Source: Streptomyces globosus (GTDB lineage Bacteria > Actinomycetota > Actinomycetes > Streptomycetales > Streptomycetaceae). Taken from it: 64,000 bases of DNA. Of this stretch, positions 23,812 through 31,897 are shown piece after piece; the stretch's first letter is position 1, and each line of letters begins with the position of its first letter. The stretch covers positions 6,689,501 to 6,753,500 of the forward strand of contig NZ_CP030862.1 in the NCBI RefSeq assembly GCF_003325375.1. The letters run 5' to 3'. The translations under genes were made by a program, and so were the position numbers. The notes under the pieces are model-generated. The model searched no databases, was not told the DNA's origin, and saw only the letters and a program-made list of their open reading frames with translations.

Positions 23812-24108
23812 GTGATCTTCAAGCGCATCGGAAACGGGCGGCCGTACCCCGACCACGGCAGGGAAACCACCCGGCAGTGGGCGGATGTCGCCCCGCGCCC
23901 GGTCCGGCTCGACCAGTTGGTGACGACCAAGGGGCAGCTGGACCTCGAGACGCTGCTCGCCGAGGACTCGACCTTCTACGGGGACCTCTTCGCCCACGTC
24001 GTGAAGTGGCAGGGCGACCTGTACCTGGAGGACGGCCTGCACCGCGCGGTCCGCGCGGCCCTCCAGCAGCGCCAGGTCCTGCACGCGCGCGTCCTCGAAA
24101 TGGACTGA
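23812..24108 (+). CDS. Conserved actinobacterial 98-residue protein
   Basis: 98 residues from GTG 23812. The body (VRLDQLVTTKGQLDLETLLA and DLYLEDGLHRAVRAALQQRQ) resembles the small ParB-like/sulfiredoxin-fold proteins that automatic pipelines label VapB-family antitoxin. I see no toxin gene next to it, so I do not endorse that label. It lies upstream of the LytR_C and upp genes, divergent from the HerA-like gene. The function is unknown. Confidence 0.85.
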   Translation: MIFKRIGNGRPYPDHGRETTRQWADVAPRPVRLDQLVTTKGQLDLETLLAEDSTFYGDLFAHVVKWQGDLYLEDGLHRAVRAALQQRQVLHARVLEMD

Positions 24109-24274
24109 CGGCGGACCCGGCCACCGCACCGGGCGGGACTCCGCGACAGCCGCGGCGACCCGTCGCGCCCCCGCCCGCCTCCCGCTTGGCGCGAATTGCG
24201 CCTTTCGGGTCGGTCTTGCCCTATCAACAGATCATTTGGTGGGCAACCTCTCCGCCCGGTATTACGCTGCGCCC

Positions 24275-24919
24275 ATGAGCATGCTCACTCCCCCCGGCAT
24301 GGGCGGAAAGTACCGCGTCACGGGAGCGGCCTATCCCCGCCTGAGCCGGCGCCCGCGCCGCCGCAGGATCGTGTTCGCCGTACTCGGCGCGGTCCTCGGG
24401 ATCGCCCTGCTCGGTTACGGATCCCTGCAGCTCATCCAGGTGTTCCGCGGCGACGGCGACGAACCGCGCGCCACCGCCGGCGGGAAGTGCCCCGACAAGG
24501 GCAGCGGGGCGGCCTCGGCCGCGCCGGCCGCCGCCCCCGCGGTCGTCCTGCCGCAGCCCGCCGACATCACCGTCAACGTCTACAACGCCACCCAGCGCGC
24601 GGGCCTGGCCAAGGCCGTCGGGGACGAGCTGAAGGCGCGCGGGTTCACGGTCGGCCAGGTCGGCAACGCCCCCGCCGACTTCGACAAGAAGGTCCCCGGG
24701 ACGGGGATACTGCTCGGCTCGCCGAAGACCGACAAGGCGGCCTACTCCGTCCTCGGTACGCAGCTCGCGGGCGACACCCTGCAGAGCGACGCCCGCGAGG
24801 GCGCCGACATCGACCTGATCCTCGGCGACGCGTTCACGGAGCTGAGTCCGAAGGCGACCGCGGACCAGGAGCTGGCGCTGCTGGCCAACCCCAAGCCGGC
24901 GGCCGCACCGGCCTGCTGA
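24275..24919 (+). CDS. Membrane-anchored LytR_C-domain protein
   Basis: 214 residues. A short basic N-terminus (SRRPRRRR) precedes one transmembrane helix (IVFAVLGAVLGIALLGYGSL). An Ala/Pro-rich extracytoplasmic linker follows, then a LytR_C domain (ITVNVYNATQRAGLAKAVGD, LLGSPKTDKAAYSVLGTQLA). This domain accompanies LytR-CpsA-Psr cell-wall ligases but occurs here alone. ATG 24275 is chosen because it is close to the TM anchor. The last residue is Cys. It converges on upp. Confidence 0.88.
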   Translation: MSMLTPPGMGGKYRVTGAAYPRLSRRPRRRRIVFAVLGAVLGIALLGYGSLQLIQVFRGDGDEPRATAGGKCPDKGSGAASAAPAAAPAVVLPQPADITVNVYNATQRAGLAKAVGDELKARGFTVGQVGNAPADFDKKVPGTGILLGSPKTDKAAYSVLGTQLAGDTLQSDAREGADIDLILGDAFTELSPKATADQELALLANPKPAAAPAC

Positions 24920-24981
24920 CCCGGCGGCGGCCGGCCTGCGGCATGCGGCATGCGTCGGCGACAGGGCCGGAAGCCGGAGAA

Positions 24982-25009
24982 GGCCCCGGCGCCGCACGGC
25001 ACCGGGGCC
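24982..25009 (-). terminator. Terminator of upp
   Basis: Inverted repeat GGCCCCGG...CCGGGGCC with an interior GCC/GGC pair, 9 nt past the upp stop codon, in the convergent gap with the LytR_C gene. Confidence 0.75.
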
Positions 25010-25018
25010 GGGAATCCC

Positions 25019-25654
25019 CTACTCGGCCGAGCCGTACATGCGGTCGCCCGCGTCGCCCAGCCCCGGCACGATGTAGCCGTGCTCGTTGAGCCGCTCGTCC
25101 ACCGCGGCCGTCACGACCGTCACCGGCGTGCCCGCGAGCTCGCGCTCCATGACCTCGACGCCCTCCGGGGCCGCCAGCAGCACCACGGCCGTCACGTCGT
25201 CCGCGCCGCGCTTGATCAGCTCCTGGATGGCCGCGACCAGCGTGCCGCCCGTCGCCAGCATCGGGTCGACGACGTACACCTGGCGCCCGGAGAGGTCCTC
25301 CGGCATGCGCGTCGCGTACGTGGAGGCCTCCAGGGTCTCCTCGTTGCGGACCATGCCCAGGAAGCCCACCTCGGCCGTCGGCAGCAGCCGCACCATTCCG
25401 TCGAGCATGCCGAGGCCGGCGCGCAGGATCGGCACGACCAGCGGGCGCGGGTGCGACAGCTTCACGCCGGTGGTCGGCGCGACCGGGGTCTCGATGTCGG
25501 ACTGCTCGGTGCGGACGTCCCGGGTGGCCTCGTAGGCGAGGAGCGTCACCAGCTCGTCGGCGAGTCGGCGGAAGGTGGGGGAGTCGGTGCGCTTGTCGCG
25601 CAGGGTGGTCAGTTTGTGCGCCACCAGGGGGTGATCGACGACCTGCAAACGCAC
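25019..25654 (-). CDS. upp: Uracil phosphoribosyltransferase
   Basis: A pyrimidine-salvage enzyme: uracil + PRPP gives UMP. 211 residues from GTG 25654 (RLQVVDHPLVAHKLTTLRDK). The 13-residue-type PRPP loop is clear in VYVVDPMLATGGTLVAAIQE, and the uracil-binding C-terminus in IVPGLGDAGDRMYG. GTG is preferred over the ATG 12 nt upstream because that ATG lies inside the sequence ATGGAGGATGCT, whose GGAGG acts as the RBS. Confidence 0.96.
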   Translation of the reverse strand: MRLQVVDHPLVAHKLTTLRDKRTDSPTFRRLADELVTLLAYEATRDVRTEQSDIETPVAPTTGVKLSHPRPLVVPILRAGLGMLDGMVRLLPTAEVGFLGMVRNEETLEASTYATRMPEDLSGRQVYVVDPMLATGGTLVAAIQELIKRGADDVTAVVLLAAPEGVEVMERELAGTPVTVVTAAVDERLNEHGYIVPGLGDAGDRMYGSAE

Positions 25655-25831
25655 AGCATCCTCCAAAGCTCAAGAGTCGGGTTTCGACCTGCGACCAGCA
25701 AAAACGGCCGCACGTTTTCGCGACCCACACCCAAGAGGCTACGCGGTGTGCGCGCCGCCGTGCGCCCCCGGCGCCCGCCCGGGCCCCGCCCGGCCCCTGA
25801 GGATGCGGCCCGGCCGTGTGCCCAGCACGCT

Positions 25832-25843
25832 GGTCACGTGACC
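25832..25843. promoter_or_regulatory. Perfect 12-bp palindrome over the Usp start codon
   Basis: GGTCACGTGACC; the GTG start codon is its centre-right half. It could be an operator or chance; it has a CACGTG core like parS but is not a parS site. Confidence 0.35.
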
Positions 25844-26782
25844 AATGCACCGGTGATCGCGGCCGTCGACGGATCCGAGCACAGCCTGCGCGCCCTCGAC
25901 TGGGCCTGCGCAGCGGCCGTGCGGCACGGCACCGGACTCGTCGTCGCCCACGTCCTGCCCGACAGCGCCCAGCTGTACGTCGCCCGCCGCTCCTCCCTCG
26001 CCGATCCGGGCGCACCCGCGGAATGGGAGGACCCGGTCGCGGAGCGGATCCGCACCCTGCTCGCGGAGGCCTCCGGAACCCCGGAGGACGTCCGCTACGA
26101 GTCCCTGACCGGCTCCGTCCCCGAGGCGCTGCGCGTGATCGGCTCGGGCGCGCGGATGCTGGTGATGGGCTCGCGCGGGCGAGGCGGCTTCGCCGCCCTG
26201 CTGCTCGGATCGAACAGCAGGGCCGTCTCCGGGACGGCCCCCTGCCCGGTCGTCGTCGTCCCGCACGAGGCGCGCGACGCCGCCGCCGGGGGCACGGCGG
26301 GCCCCTCCGCCGGCCGGGTGGTCCTCGGGTTGCACGTCGAAGAGACCCCGGACGACGTCATCGCCTTCGCCCTCGGCGAGGCGGCCTCGCGCGGCACGGA
26401 CCTCCAGGTCCTCTCCGCATACGCCGTCCCGCCGTCACCCGTGGTGGTGGCCGACACCCCCTTCACGGTGCTCACCCCGGAGGGGCTCGCGGACGGCGCC
26501 GACACCGCGCCCGCCGAACGCGAGATGCTGCGCGCCCAGAGCCGGCGCCTGGCCCCGCACCGGGAGCGCGCGCCGGACACCGCCGTCGCCCAGGCCGCCG
26601 TACCCGGCGACGCGGCGGGCGGACTGGTCGAGGCCTCCCGGTCCGCGGCCCTCGTCGTGGTGGGCCGCCACCACCCGAGGCGCAGCGTCCGCGGCCTCGC
26701 GATCGGCTCCGTCGCGCACGCCGTACTGCACCACGCGCACGGCCCCGTGGCCGTCGTCCCGGCTCTCTCGGACGACGTCTGA
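25838..26782 (+). CDS. Tandem universal stress protein
   Basis: 314 residues with two Usp (adenine-nucleotide alpha-hydrolase-like) domains. The first starts PVIAAVDGSEHSLRALDWAC and ends with the ATP-binding loop VMGSRGRGGFAALLLGSNS (G-x2-G-x9-G-S). The second starts RVVLGLHVEETPDDVIAFAL and ends with VVVGRHHPRRSVRGLAIGSV. Both nucleotide loops are recognisable. The start GTG 25838 is inside a palindrome. A short hairpin terminator follows. Confidence 0.92.
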   Translation: MTNAPVIAAVDGSEHSLRALDWACAAAVRHGTGLVVAHVLPDSAQLYVARRSSLADPGAPAEWEDPVAERIRTLLAEASGTPEDVRYESLTGSVPEALRVIGSGARMLVMGSRGRGGFAALLLGSNSRAVSGTAPCPVVVVPHEARDAAAGGTAGPSAGRVVLGLHVEETPDDVIAFALGEAASRGTDLQVLSAYAVPPSPVVVADTPFTVLTPEGLADGADTAPAEREMLRAQSRRLAPHRERAPDTAVAQAAVPGDAAGGLVEASRSAALVVVGRHHPRRSVRGLAIGSVAHAVLHHAHGPVAVVPALSDDV

Positions 26783-26826
26783 CCTGCACGGGGGTGGCGT
26801 CAAGGGGGCCTGCGGGGGGAAGGTGG

Positions 26827-26849
26827 GTGCGGAGGGGTTTCCTCCGCAC
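26827..26849 (+). terminator. Terminator of the Usp gene
   Basis: A perfect 9-bp stem (GTGCGGAGG with CCTCCGCAC) and 5-nt loop, about 45 nt after the stop. Confidence 0.7.
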
Positions 26850-26893
26850 GGGCGGAGGAGGAAGACCTGACCAGCCGGGGTGGGTGGTGGCCG

Positions 26894-27088
26894 ATGCCCG
26901 ACACGCAGCCGAGCCGAGACAGCGGCGAGGACGACGCGCCGGAAACCGCGGCGCAGCGCCGGGCGCGCCGCGCGCAGTTCCTGCGCGACCTGATGGAAGC
27001 GCGCGCCCTGCGCGACCGGGTCCAGCCCCGCCGGGCCCGCGCCGCGCGCATGCGCCAGCAGATGCGGATGCGCACATTCCGCTGGTGA
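26894..27088 (+). CDS. Small highly basic protein, unrecognised
   Basis: 64 residues. An acidic start (SRDSGEDDAPETAAQRRARR) leads into a strongly basic helical region (FLRDLMEARALRDRVQPRRA and MRQQMRMRTFRW). The charge suggests nucleic-acid binding but no fold is recognisable. It is isolated between the Usp gene and a 400-nt gap, with only a weak RBS. Confidence 0.5.
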   Translation: MPDTQPSRDSGEDDAPETAAQRRARRAQFLRDLMEARALRDRVQPRRARAARMRQQMRMRTFRW

Positions 27089-27486
27089 CGCGCGTGCCCT
27101 GGCGGTGACGCCTGCGGCCTGAGGGGCCCGTGTGACGCCCGTGACCACCGGGCGGATTTCGGCGCGCCCGCAGGCCCGCGGCACGGCCACGCGCGCGGGC
27201 GACCGCCGGTCGGCCGTACGCCGCGCACCCCCGGAACGCCCCCGGGACGCCCCCGCCGGGCGCCGGCCGCCCCGCGCCGCCGTGGCCGACGGGCCGCCCC
27301 GCGCCCGCCGCCGCGGGCGGCACGGCACGACGCAAGCGCGGAAGACCTCTCGCAAAGCCGCTGTTTCTGCCACGATGCCGATTGGGCGGGGCACGAAACG
27401 GCGAGCAGCACGGCCGTTCCAACCCTCCCCACCTCCGGCCGGGGGGACCTCCAACCGGCACGCCTATGACCAGTGGGAGAGTCACG
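27089..27486. other. 398-nt gap upstream of the tadA operon
   Basis: Very GC-rich sequence in which I see no gene. The promoter for the tadA-associated gene is probably near 27350-27450, where composition drops (CAAAGCCGCTGTTTCTGCCA); I could not assign boxes. Confidence 0.5.
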
Positions 27487-28032
27487 GTGTACTTCGCCGC
27501 ACTGCTCGCGCGCACCGAAGACGGGTGGGAAGCGAGCGACATGGAACTCGACGACGTCGAGTCCCTCAGCGATCTGATCGATCTCGCCCGTGCCGCCGCT
27601 GTCGACGACGACACGGTGGTCGCCCTCATCGAGCAGGAGGACGCCTGGTTCGGCGTCGTCCGCGTGGACGGCGAGGAGGACCCGCGGTACTTCGTCTCGA
27701 ACGCCGCCGCCGCCTCCCGCAGCTCCTACGGCTCGATGCTGACCGACGAGCTGCTGGGCAGCGACGAGGAGGACGACGAACTCGACGAACTGGACCTTGA
27801 CGGCACCGAGGACGGCGAGGAGGAGGCGATCACCGCGTACGGCGGGTCGGACGACGGGGACGACGGGCCCGGCTCCGGTGCGGAGCCGGTTCCGGCCGGG
27901 CCGCTCGGCGACCCCCGCCTGCTGGACGACCTCGGGGTGACCCACAAGCAGCTGATGACCCTCGACGGGGACGCGCTCTCGGAGATCGCCGAGTCCCTCG
28001 GCGCGACCGAGGTGCTGGAGGCAGTGCGCTAG
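27487..28032 (+). CDS. tRNA adenosine deaminase-associated protein
   Basis: 181 residues. The N-terminal ~90 residues (VYFAALLARTEDGWEASDME, RYFVSNAAAASRSSYGSMLT) belong to a conserved actinobacterial family found beside tadA. The C-terminal half begins with a very acidic run (EEDDELDELDLDGTEDGEEE) and ends in a helical LGVTHKQLMTLDGDALSEIA. GTG 27487 has GGGAGAG upstream; an ATG 21 nt earlier is possible. The stop shares one base with the tadA GTG, so the two are coupled. Confidence 0.88.
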   Translation: MYFAALLARTEDGWEASDMELDDVESLSDLIDLARAAAVDDDTVVALIEQEDAWFGVVRVDGEEDPRYFVSNAAAASRSSYGSMLTDELLGSDEEDDELDELDLDGTEDGEEEAITAYGGSDDGDDGPGSGAEPVPAGPLGDPRLLDDLGVTHKQLMTLDGDALSEIAESLGATEVLEAVR

Positions 28033-28541
28033 TGACCACCGAGCACCACCCCCCGCACCCCTCCGCGCCAGGCCCCGCCCCCGATCCCGTACGGGACCCG
28101 TGGCGGGACCCCATGCGCCTGGCGCTGCGGGAAGCCGCACGGGCGGTGCCGGCCGGCGACGTGCCGGTCGGCGCCGTCGTGCTCGGCCCGGACGGGGAGC
28201 TGCTCGCCGCCGGGCACAACGAACGGGAGGCCGCCGGCGACCCGACAGCGCACGCCGAGGTGCTGGCGCTGCGCCGGGCGGCCGCCCGGCTGGGGGAATG
28301 GCGGCTTCCGGGGTGCACCCTGGTGGTGACCCTGGAGCCGTGCGTGATGTGCGCGGGCGCGCTCGTCCAGGCGCGGGTGGCGCGGGTCGTGTACGGCGCG
28401 GCGGACGAGAAGGCGGGCGCCGCCGGCTCCCTGTGGGACCTCGTACGGGACCGCCGGCTCAACCACCGACCGGAAGTGGTCCGCGGGGTCCTGGCGGAGG
28501 AGTGCGCGCGGCAGCTGACGGACTTCTTCCGGCAGCTGTGA
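28032..28541 (+). CDS. tadA: tRNA-specific adenosine deaminase
   Basis: Makes inosine at the wobble position of tRNA-Arg(ACG); such a tRNA is encoded at 43602. 169 residues. The zinc-deaminase signature is complete: the His-Ala-Glu in DPTAHAEVLALRRAA (Glu as proton shuttle) and the PCVMC motif in VVTLEPCVMCAGALVQARVA. The N-terminal ~25 residues are a Pro/His-rich extension. GTG 28032 overlaps the previous stop. Confidence 0.96.
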   Translation: MTTEHHPPHPSAPGPAPDPVRDPWRDPMRLALREAARAVPAGDVPVGAVVLGPDGELLAAGHNEREAAGDPTAHAEVLALRRAAARLGEWRLPGCTLVVTLEPCVMCAGALVQARVARVVYGAADEKAGAAGSLWDLVRDRRLNHRPEVVRGVLAEECARQLTDFFRQL

Positions 28542-28610
28542 GGCCCCCCGGCGGGGCCGTCCCCGGAGCGGATTTCGGAACTGGGCCGACCTTGGGCTAG
28601 GATCTCTCTC

Positions 28611-28695
28611 GGTAGCGTGTCCGAGTGGCCGAAGGAGCTCGCCTCGAAAGCGAGTATGGGGCAACCCATCGGGGGTTCAAATCCCTCCGCTACCG
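28611..28695 (+). tRNA. tRNA-Ser(CGA)
   Basis: 85 nt, class II. Acceptor GGTAGCG/CGCTACC, anticodon stem CTCGC/GCGAG around CTCGAAA, giving anticodon CGA, with a long variable arm. Confidence 0.96.
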
Positions 28696-28702
28696 CTCCG
28701 AT

Positions 28703-28736
28703 CGAGAGCCTCGTCCCGCAAGGGTCGGGGCTCTCG
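28703..28736 (+). terminator. Terminator of tRNA-Ser(CGA)
   Basis: CGAGAGCC pairs with GGCTCTCG at the far side; the internal GTCCCGC/AGGGTCG region extends the stem imperfectly. Confidence 0.65.
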
Positions 28737-28910
28737 GCGGTTTCCGGGGTGCGGAGCGCCTGGTGCCGGGGGATTCGTACGGGAGGACCTCGTACGGGAG
28801 CGCCTCTCAGCGGGTCCGCGGCCGCGGACCCCCGTACTCCGCACCGGTGAGCGCGGGACGCCCCCGGCGCCCCCCGCGTGACCGCACCGCCCGCCGGGCG
28901 TTGTCACGGC

Positions 28911-29195
28911 ATGACCAAGACCCAGCGCATGCTCGCCGCCATCGCCCTCGCGGGGGCCGCCGCGGGACTCGCCGCACCCGCCGCCTCCGCCGCGCCCGTG
29001 GCGCCTCTCACCCTTCCGGACCTGCCGCGTCCCGCGGGGATGCCGGAGGGGGCCGTGCCGGGCTCCGTCCAGGAGATCGGCGGGCAGCTCAACGAGCTGA
29101 ACCAGCTGAACCAGCTGGCGGAGCTCCCGAACCACCTGGAGCCCGTCGTCGCGCCCGTCGCGCCGGTACTCGGGCTGCTCGGCGCCATCCAGTAG
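28911..29195 (+). CDS. Small secreted protein with Asn-Gln-Leu repeats
   Basis: 94 residues. It has a typical Sec signal peptide (TKTQRMLAAIALAGAAAGLA, cleavage near ASA-AP). The mature part contains a short heptad-like repeat (QLNELNQLNQLAELPNHLEP) and a hydrophobic C-terminus (VVAPVAPVLGLLGAIQ). It has no cysteines and is not a chaplin or rodlin by sequence. It may be surface-active or envelope-associated; this is inference from composition only. Confidence 0.8.
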   Translation: MTKTQRMLAAIALAGAAAGLAAPAASAAPVAPLTLPDLPRPAGMPEGAVPGSVQEIGGQLNELNQLNQLAELPNHLEPVVAPVAPVLGLLGAIQ

Positions 29196-29455
29196 CGCGC
29201 GGCGGGGCCGCGGGCCGGGACTCTTCCGGGGGAGGTGCGGTCCCGGGCCCGCGGCGGACCCGCCGGGCCGGGCCCGCCGGTCTCCTGCCGCAACCGGCGG
29301 ACCCGCCTCCATCGTGCGGGGCCGCGCCCGAAGCGCGGCGCGGCAAAAGGCCCGCGCGGCAGGGCCATTGGTCCCGAAGCCCAGACCGGCGCGCCGGGCC
29401 GACCGGATAGACTCACCCGACCTGGCAGGACCGGTTGGGGAGGCCGACACCGCTG

Positions 29456-29617
29456 ATGGAGACCAAGAAGATGATCACGGGAGGGCTCGTCGTCTTCGTG
29501 CTCTTCGTGATCATCACGCAGCCGGTCAAGGCCGCCGACATCGTGAAGATCGGCTTCCAGGGCATCTCGGACGCCGCCCACGGCATCGGGGCGTTCATGA
29601 CCGAACTGGTGACCTGA
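29456..29617 (+). CDS. Single-helix small membrane protein
   Basis: 53 residues. One N-terminal hydrophobic helix (MITGGLVVFVLFVIITQPVK) precedes an amphipathic tail (IVKIGFQGISDAAHGIGAFM). GGGGAGG lies 9-10 nt before ATG 29456, and a strong terminator with a T-run follows. The size and pattern suggest a Streptomyces-conserved membrane peptide; no function is known to me. Confidence 0.8.
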   Translation: METKKMITGGLVVFVLFVIITQPVKAADIVKIGFQGISDAAHGIGAFMTELVT

Positions 29618-29654
29618 AACCCGTAAGCCGAGGCAGCCCCGTCGGGCCGAACGG

Positions 29655-29682
29655 CCCCCCACTCCTACGGGTGGGGGTTTTT
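29655..29682 (+). terminator. Classic intrinsic terminator with T-run
   Basis: Stem CCCCCAC/GTGGGGG, 8-nt loop, followed by TTTTTG. This is one of the few textbook intrinsic terminators in the window. It isolates sigF from upstream transcription. Confidence 0.9.
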
Positions 29683-29812
29683 GTGTACCCCGCCCTCGTG
29701 GCAACTTCGCCAATAACGCCCCATTGTGCCCAACTTGCCCTCAACACGGCGATATACGGTGCTTGCATACAGTGCACATGTGTTGTGATGCTATGACCGC
29801 TTTTGACGGATA

Positions 29813-29839
29813 GTTGATGTGGTTGATCTGGTTGATCTG
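29813..29839 (+). promoter_or_regulatory. Three tandem 9-mers just upstream of sigF
   Basis: GTTGATGTG, GTTGATCTG, GTTGATCTG in direct tandem, ending 10 nt before the sigF GTG and so inside the 5' leader or promoter. Direct repeats at one turn-like spacing could be a regulator site; no known Streptomyces motif matches in my memory. Confidence 0.4.
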
Positions 29840-29849
29840 AAGGGGTGGC

Positions 29850-30719
29850 GTGACCGTGCCGGCCAGTACTGCGCCTCAGGTGCCACCCCAGCAGGACCCC
29901 CAGCAGGACCAGCAGCACGGCCAGGAGGAGGCTCCGGCGCCCCCCAGGCCGCAGAGCCGGGGCGCGGACACCCGGGCGCTCACCCAGGTCCTCTTCGGGC
30001 AGCTGAAGGGCCTCCAGCCGGGCAGTCGCGAGCACGAGCGGATCCGCGGGGCCCTCATCGAGGCGAACCTGCCGCTGGTGCGGTACGCGGCCGCCCGCTT
30101 CCGCAGCCGCAACGAGCCGATGGAGGACGTGGTGCAGGTCGGCACCATCGGCCTGATCAACGCCATCGACCGCTTCGACCCGGACCGCGGGGTGCAGTTC
30201 CCGACCTTCGCCATGCCGACCGTGGTGGGCGAGATCAAACGATACTTCCGCGACAACGTCCGCACCGTGCACGTGCCGCGCAGGCTCCACGAGCTGTGGG
30301 TCCAGGTCAACGCCGCCACCGAGGACCTCACCACCCTCCACGGCCGCACCCCCACGACTCCCGAGATCGCGGAACGGCTGCGGATCAGCGAGGACGAGGT
30401 GCTCTCCTGCATCGAGGCCGGACGCAGCTACCACGCCACCTCGCTGGAGGCCGCCCAGGAGGGCGACGGCCTGCCGGGCCTGCTCGACCGGCTCGGGTAC
30501 GAGGACCCCGAGCTCGCCGGCGTCGAGCACCGCGACCTCGTCCGGCACCTGCTCGTGCAGCTGCCCGAGCGCGAGCAGCGGATCCTGCTGCTGCGCTACT
30601 ACAACAACCTGACGCAGTCCCAGATCAGCGCGGAGCTCGGAGTCTCCCAGATGCACGTCTCCCGCCTGCTCGCCCGGAGCTTCGCTCGACTCCGATCCGC
30701 AAACAGGATCGAGGCGTAA
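29850..30719 (+). CDS. sigF: Sporulation RNA polymerase sigma factor SigF
   Basis: 289 residues, group 3 sigma (SigB/F family). Region 2 is RYAAARFRSRNEPMEDVVQV through PTFAMPTVVGEIKRYFRDN. Region 3 (LHELWVQVNAATEDLTTLHG) and region 4 (LPEREQRILLLRYYNNLTQS, then QISAELGVSQMHVSRLLARS) are complete. The N-terminal ~35 residues are a Pro/Gln-rich extension. In S. coelicolor SigF is needed for spore-wall thickening and pigment. The pairing with sigN immediately downstream is the known Streptomyces arrangement. The start is GTG 29850. Confidence 0.93.
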   Translation: MTVPASTAPQVPPQQDPQQDQQHGQEEAPAPPRPQSRGADTRALTQVLFGQLKGLQPGSREHERIRGALIEANLPLVRYAAARFRSRNEPMEDVVQVGTIGLINAIDRFDPDRGVQFPTFAMPTVVGEIKRYFRDNVRTVHVPRRLHELWVQVNAATEDLTTLHGRTPTTPEIAERLRISEDEVLSCIEAGRSYHATSLEAAQEGDGLPGLLDRLGYEDPELAGVEHRDLVRHLLVQLPEREQRILLLRYYNNLTQSQISAELGVSQMHVSRLLARSFARLRSANRIEA

Positions 30720-30845
30720 CCGGATCGGGTGGAGATCCGCCGCAGGTTTCCCGACAGAACCGGCGCAATCCGCTCTATCGCTGGAGATATATGTCGACTT
30801 GGCGCTACAGCGCGTTGCCGACATGTGACATTCTGCTTGAACCGC

Positions 30846-30872
30846 GTTTGCCGCAGCCCCGGCTCCGGTATT
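30846..30872 (+). promoter_or_regulatory. Candidate SigB/SigN-type promoter of sigN
   Basis: GTTT (30846-30849), 16 nt, then CGGTAT(T) at 30866-30872. This fits the G(T/N)TT-N14-16-GGGTAY consensus of Streptomyces SigB-family sigma factors. S. coelicolor sigN has an autoregulated promoter, so this is the expected place, about 70 nt before the ATG. Confidence 0.5.
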
Positions 30873-30939
30873 CAGGTTGAGGCTGCGTTCCTCCGACGGG
30901 CGCGCCGTCCGCGACCGTCCGCGACCTCAAGGGGGTGGC

Positions 30940-31788
30940 ATGTCCGAAGACCAGGGCAGCTCCAAGGTGCTCACGCTCGTCAAGAGCGATGCGCCGACAG
31001 CACCCGCGGTGTCCCACCGCCCGGAAGCCATCGACACCCGCACCCTCTCCCGCTCCCTCTTCCAGCGACTCGCCGCCCTGGACCCGGACAGCCCCGACCG
31101 GGCCTACGTGCGCGACACGCTCATCGAGCTGAACCTCCCGCTCGTGCGGTACGCGGCCGCCCGCTTCCGCAGCCGCAACGAGCCGATGGAGGACATCGTC
31201 CAGGTCGGCACGATCGGCCTGATCAAGGCGATCGACCGGTTCGACTGCGAACGGGGCGTCGAGTTCCCGACGTTCGCGATGCCGACCGTCGTGGGCGAGA
31301 TCAAACGATTCTTTAGGGACACCTCCTGGTCCGTGCGGGTCCCGCGGCGCCTCCAGGAGCTGCGCCTGGCGCTCACCAAGGCGAGCGACGAACTCGCGCA
31401 GCGGCTCGACCGCTCCCCGACCGTGCCCGAACTCGCCGCCGTACTGGGCGTGTCCGAGGAGGACGTCGTCGACGGGCTGGCCGTCGGCAACGCCTACACC
31501 GCCTCCTCGCTCGACTCGCCCTCCCCGGAGGACGAGGGCGGCGACGGCTCGCTCGCCGACCGGCTGGGGTACGAGGACACCGCGCTCGAAGGGGTCGAGT
31601 ACCGCGAGTCCCTCAAGCCGCTGCTGGCCAAACTCCCGCCCCGCGAGCGGCAGATCATCATGCTGCGCTTCTTCGCCAACATGACGCAGTCGCAGATCGG
31701 CGAGGAGGTGGGCATCTCCCAGATGCACGTCTCCCGGCTGCTGACGCGCACCCTCGCACAGCTCCGCGTCGGACTGATCGGGGACTGA
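30940..31788 (+). CDS. sigN: RNA polymerase sigma factor SigN
   Basis: 282 residues, SigB/F family. Core regions: RYAAARFRSRNEPMEDIVQV, then GTIGLIKAIDRFDCERGVEF, PTFAMPTVVGEIKRFFRDTS, and region 4 LPPRERQIIMLRFFANMTQS followed by QIGEEVGISQMHVSRLLTRT. It is highly similar to SigF, especially in region 2, and appears to be a tandem paralogue. ATG 30940 is preceded by GGGGGTGG. In S. coelicolor SigN acts in the subapical stem of aerial hyphae. No anti-sigma gene is adjacent. Confidence 0.92.
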   Translation: MSEDQGSSKVLTLVKSDAPTAPAVSHRPEAIDTRTLSRSLFQRLAALDPDSPDRAYVRDTLIELNLPLVRYAAARFRSRNEPMEDIVQVGTIGLIKAIDRFDCERGVEFPTFAMPTVVGEIKRFFRDTSWSVRVPRRLQELRLALTKASDELAQRLDRSPTVPELAAVLGVSEEDVVDGLAVGNAYTASSLDSPSPEDEGGDGSLADRLGYEDTALEGVEYRESLKPLLAKLPPRERQIIMLRFFANMTQSQIGEEVGISQMHVSRLLTRTLAQLRVGLIGD

Positions 31789-31800
31789 CGCCTCGCGCGC

Positions 31801-31841
31801 GCGGCCGCCGGGTCCGGACTCCTTCCGGACGCGGCGGCCGC
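31801..31841 (+). terminator. Terminator of sigN
   Basis: An 18-bp inverted repeat with one mismatch (GCGGCCGCCGgGTCCGGA and its complement) and 5-nt loop, 12 nt past the stop. Confidence 0.85.
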
Positions 31842-31897
31842 ACACGCGTGCGTCGGCGGGGTTCACATATGACGGGGCATCAGCCACACTGCGGCGC

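Noticed and set aside
23812..24108. Annotating the 98-residue protein as a VapB antitoxin
   Set aside because: There is no adjacent toxin and the fold pattern is not a ribbon-helix-helix; that label appears to come from automatic pipelines.
29456..30719. WhiG-type promoter (TAAA-N15-GCCGATAA) before sigF
   Set aside because: I found no such match in 29683-29849, so I did not annotate one.
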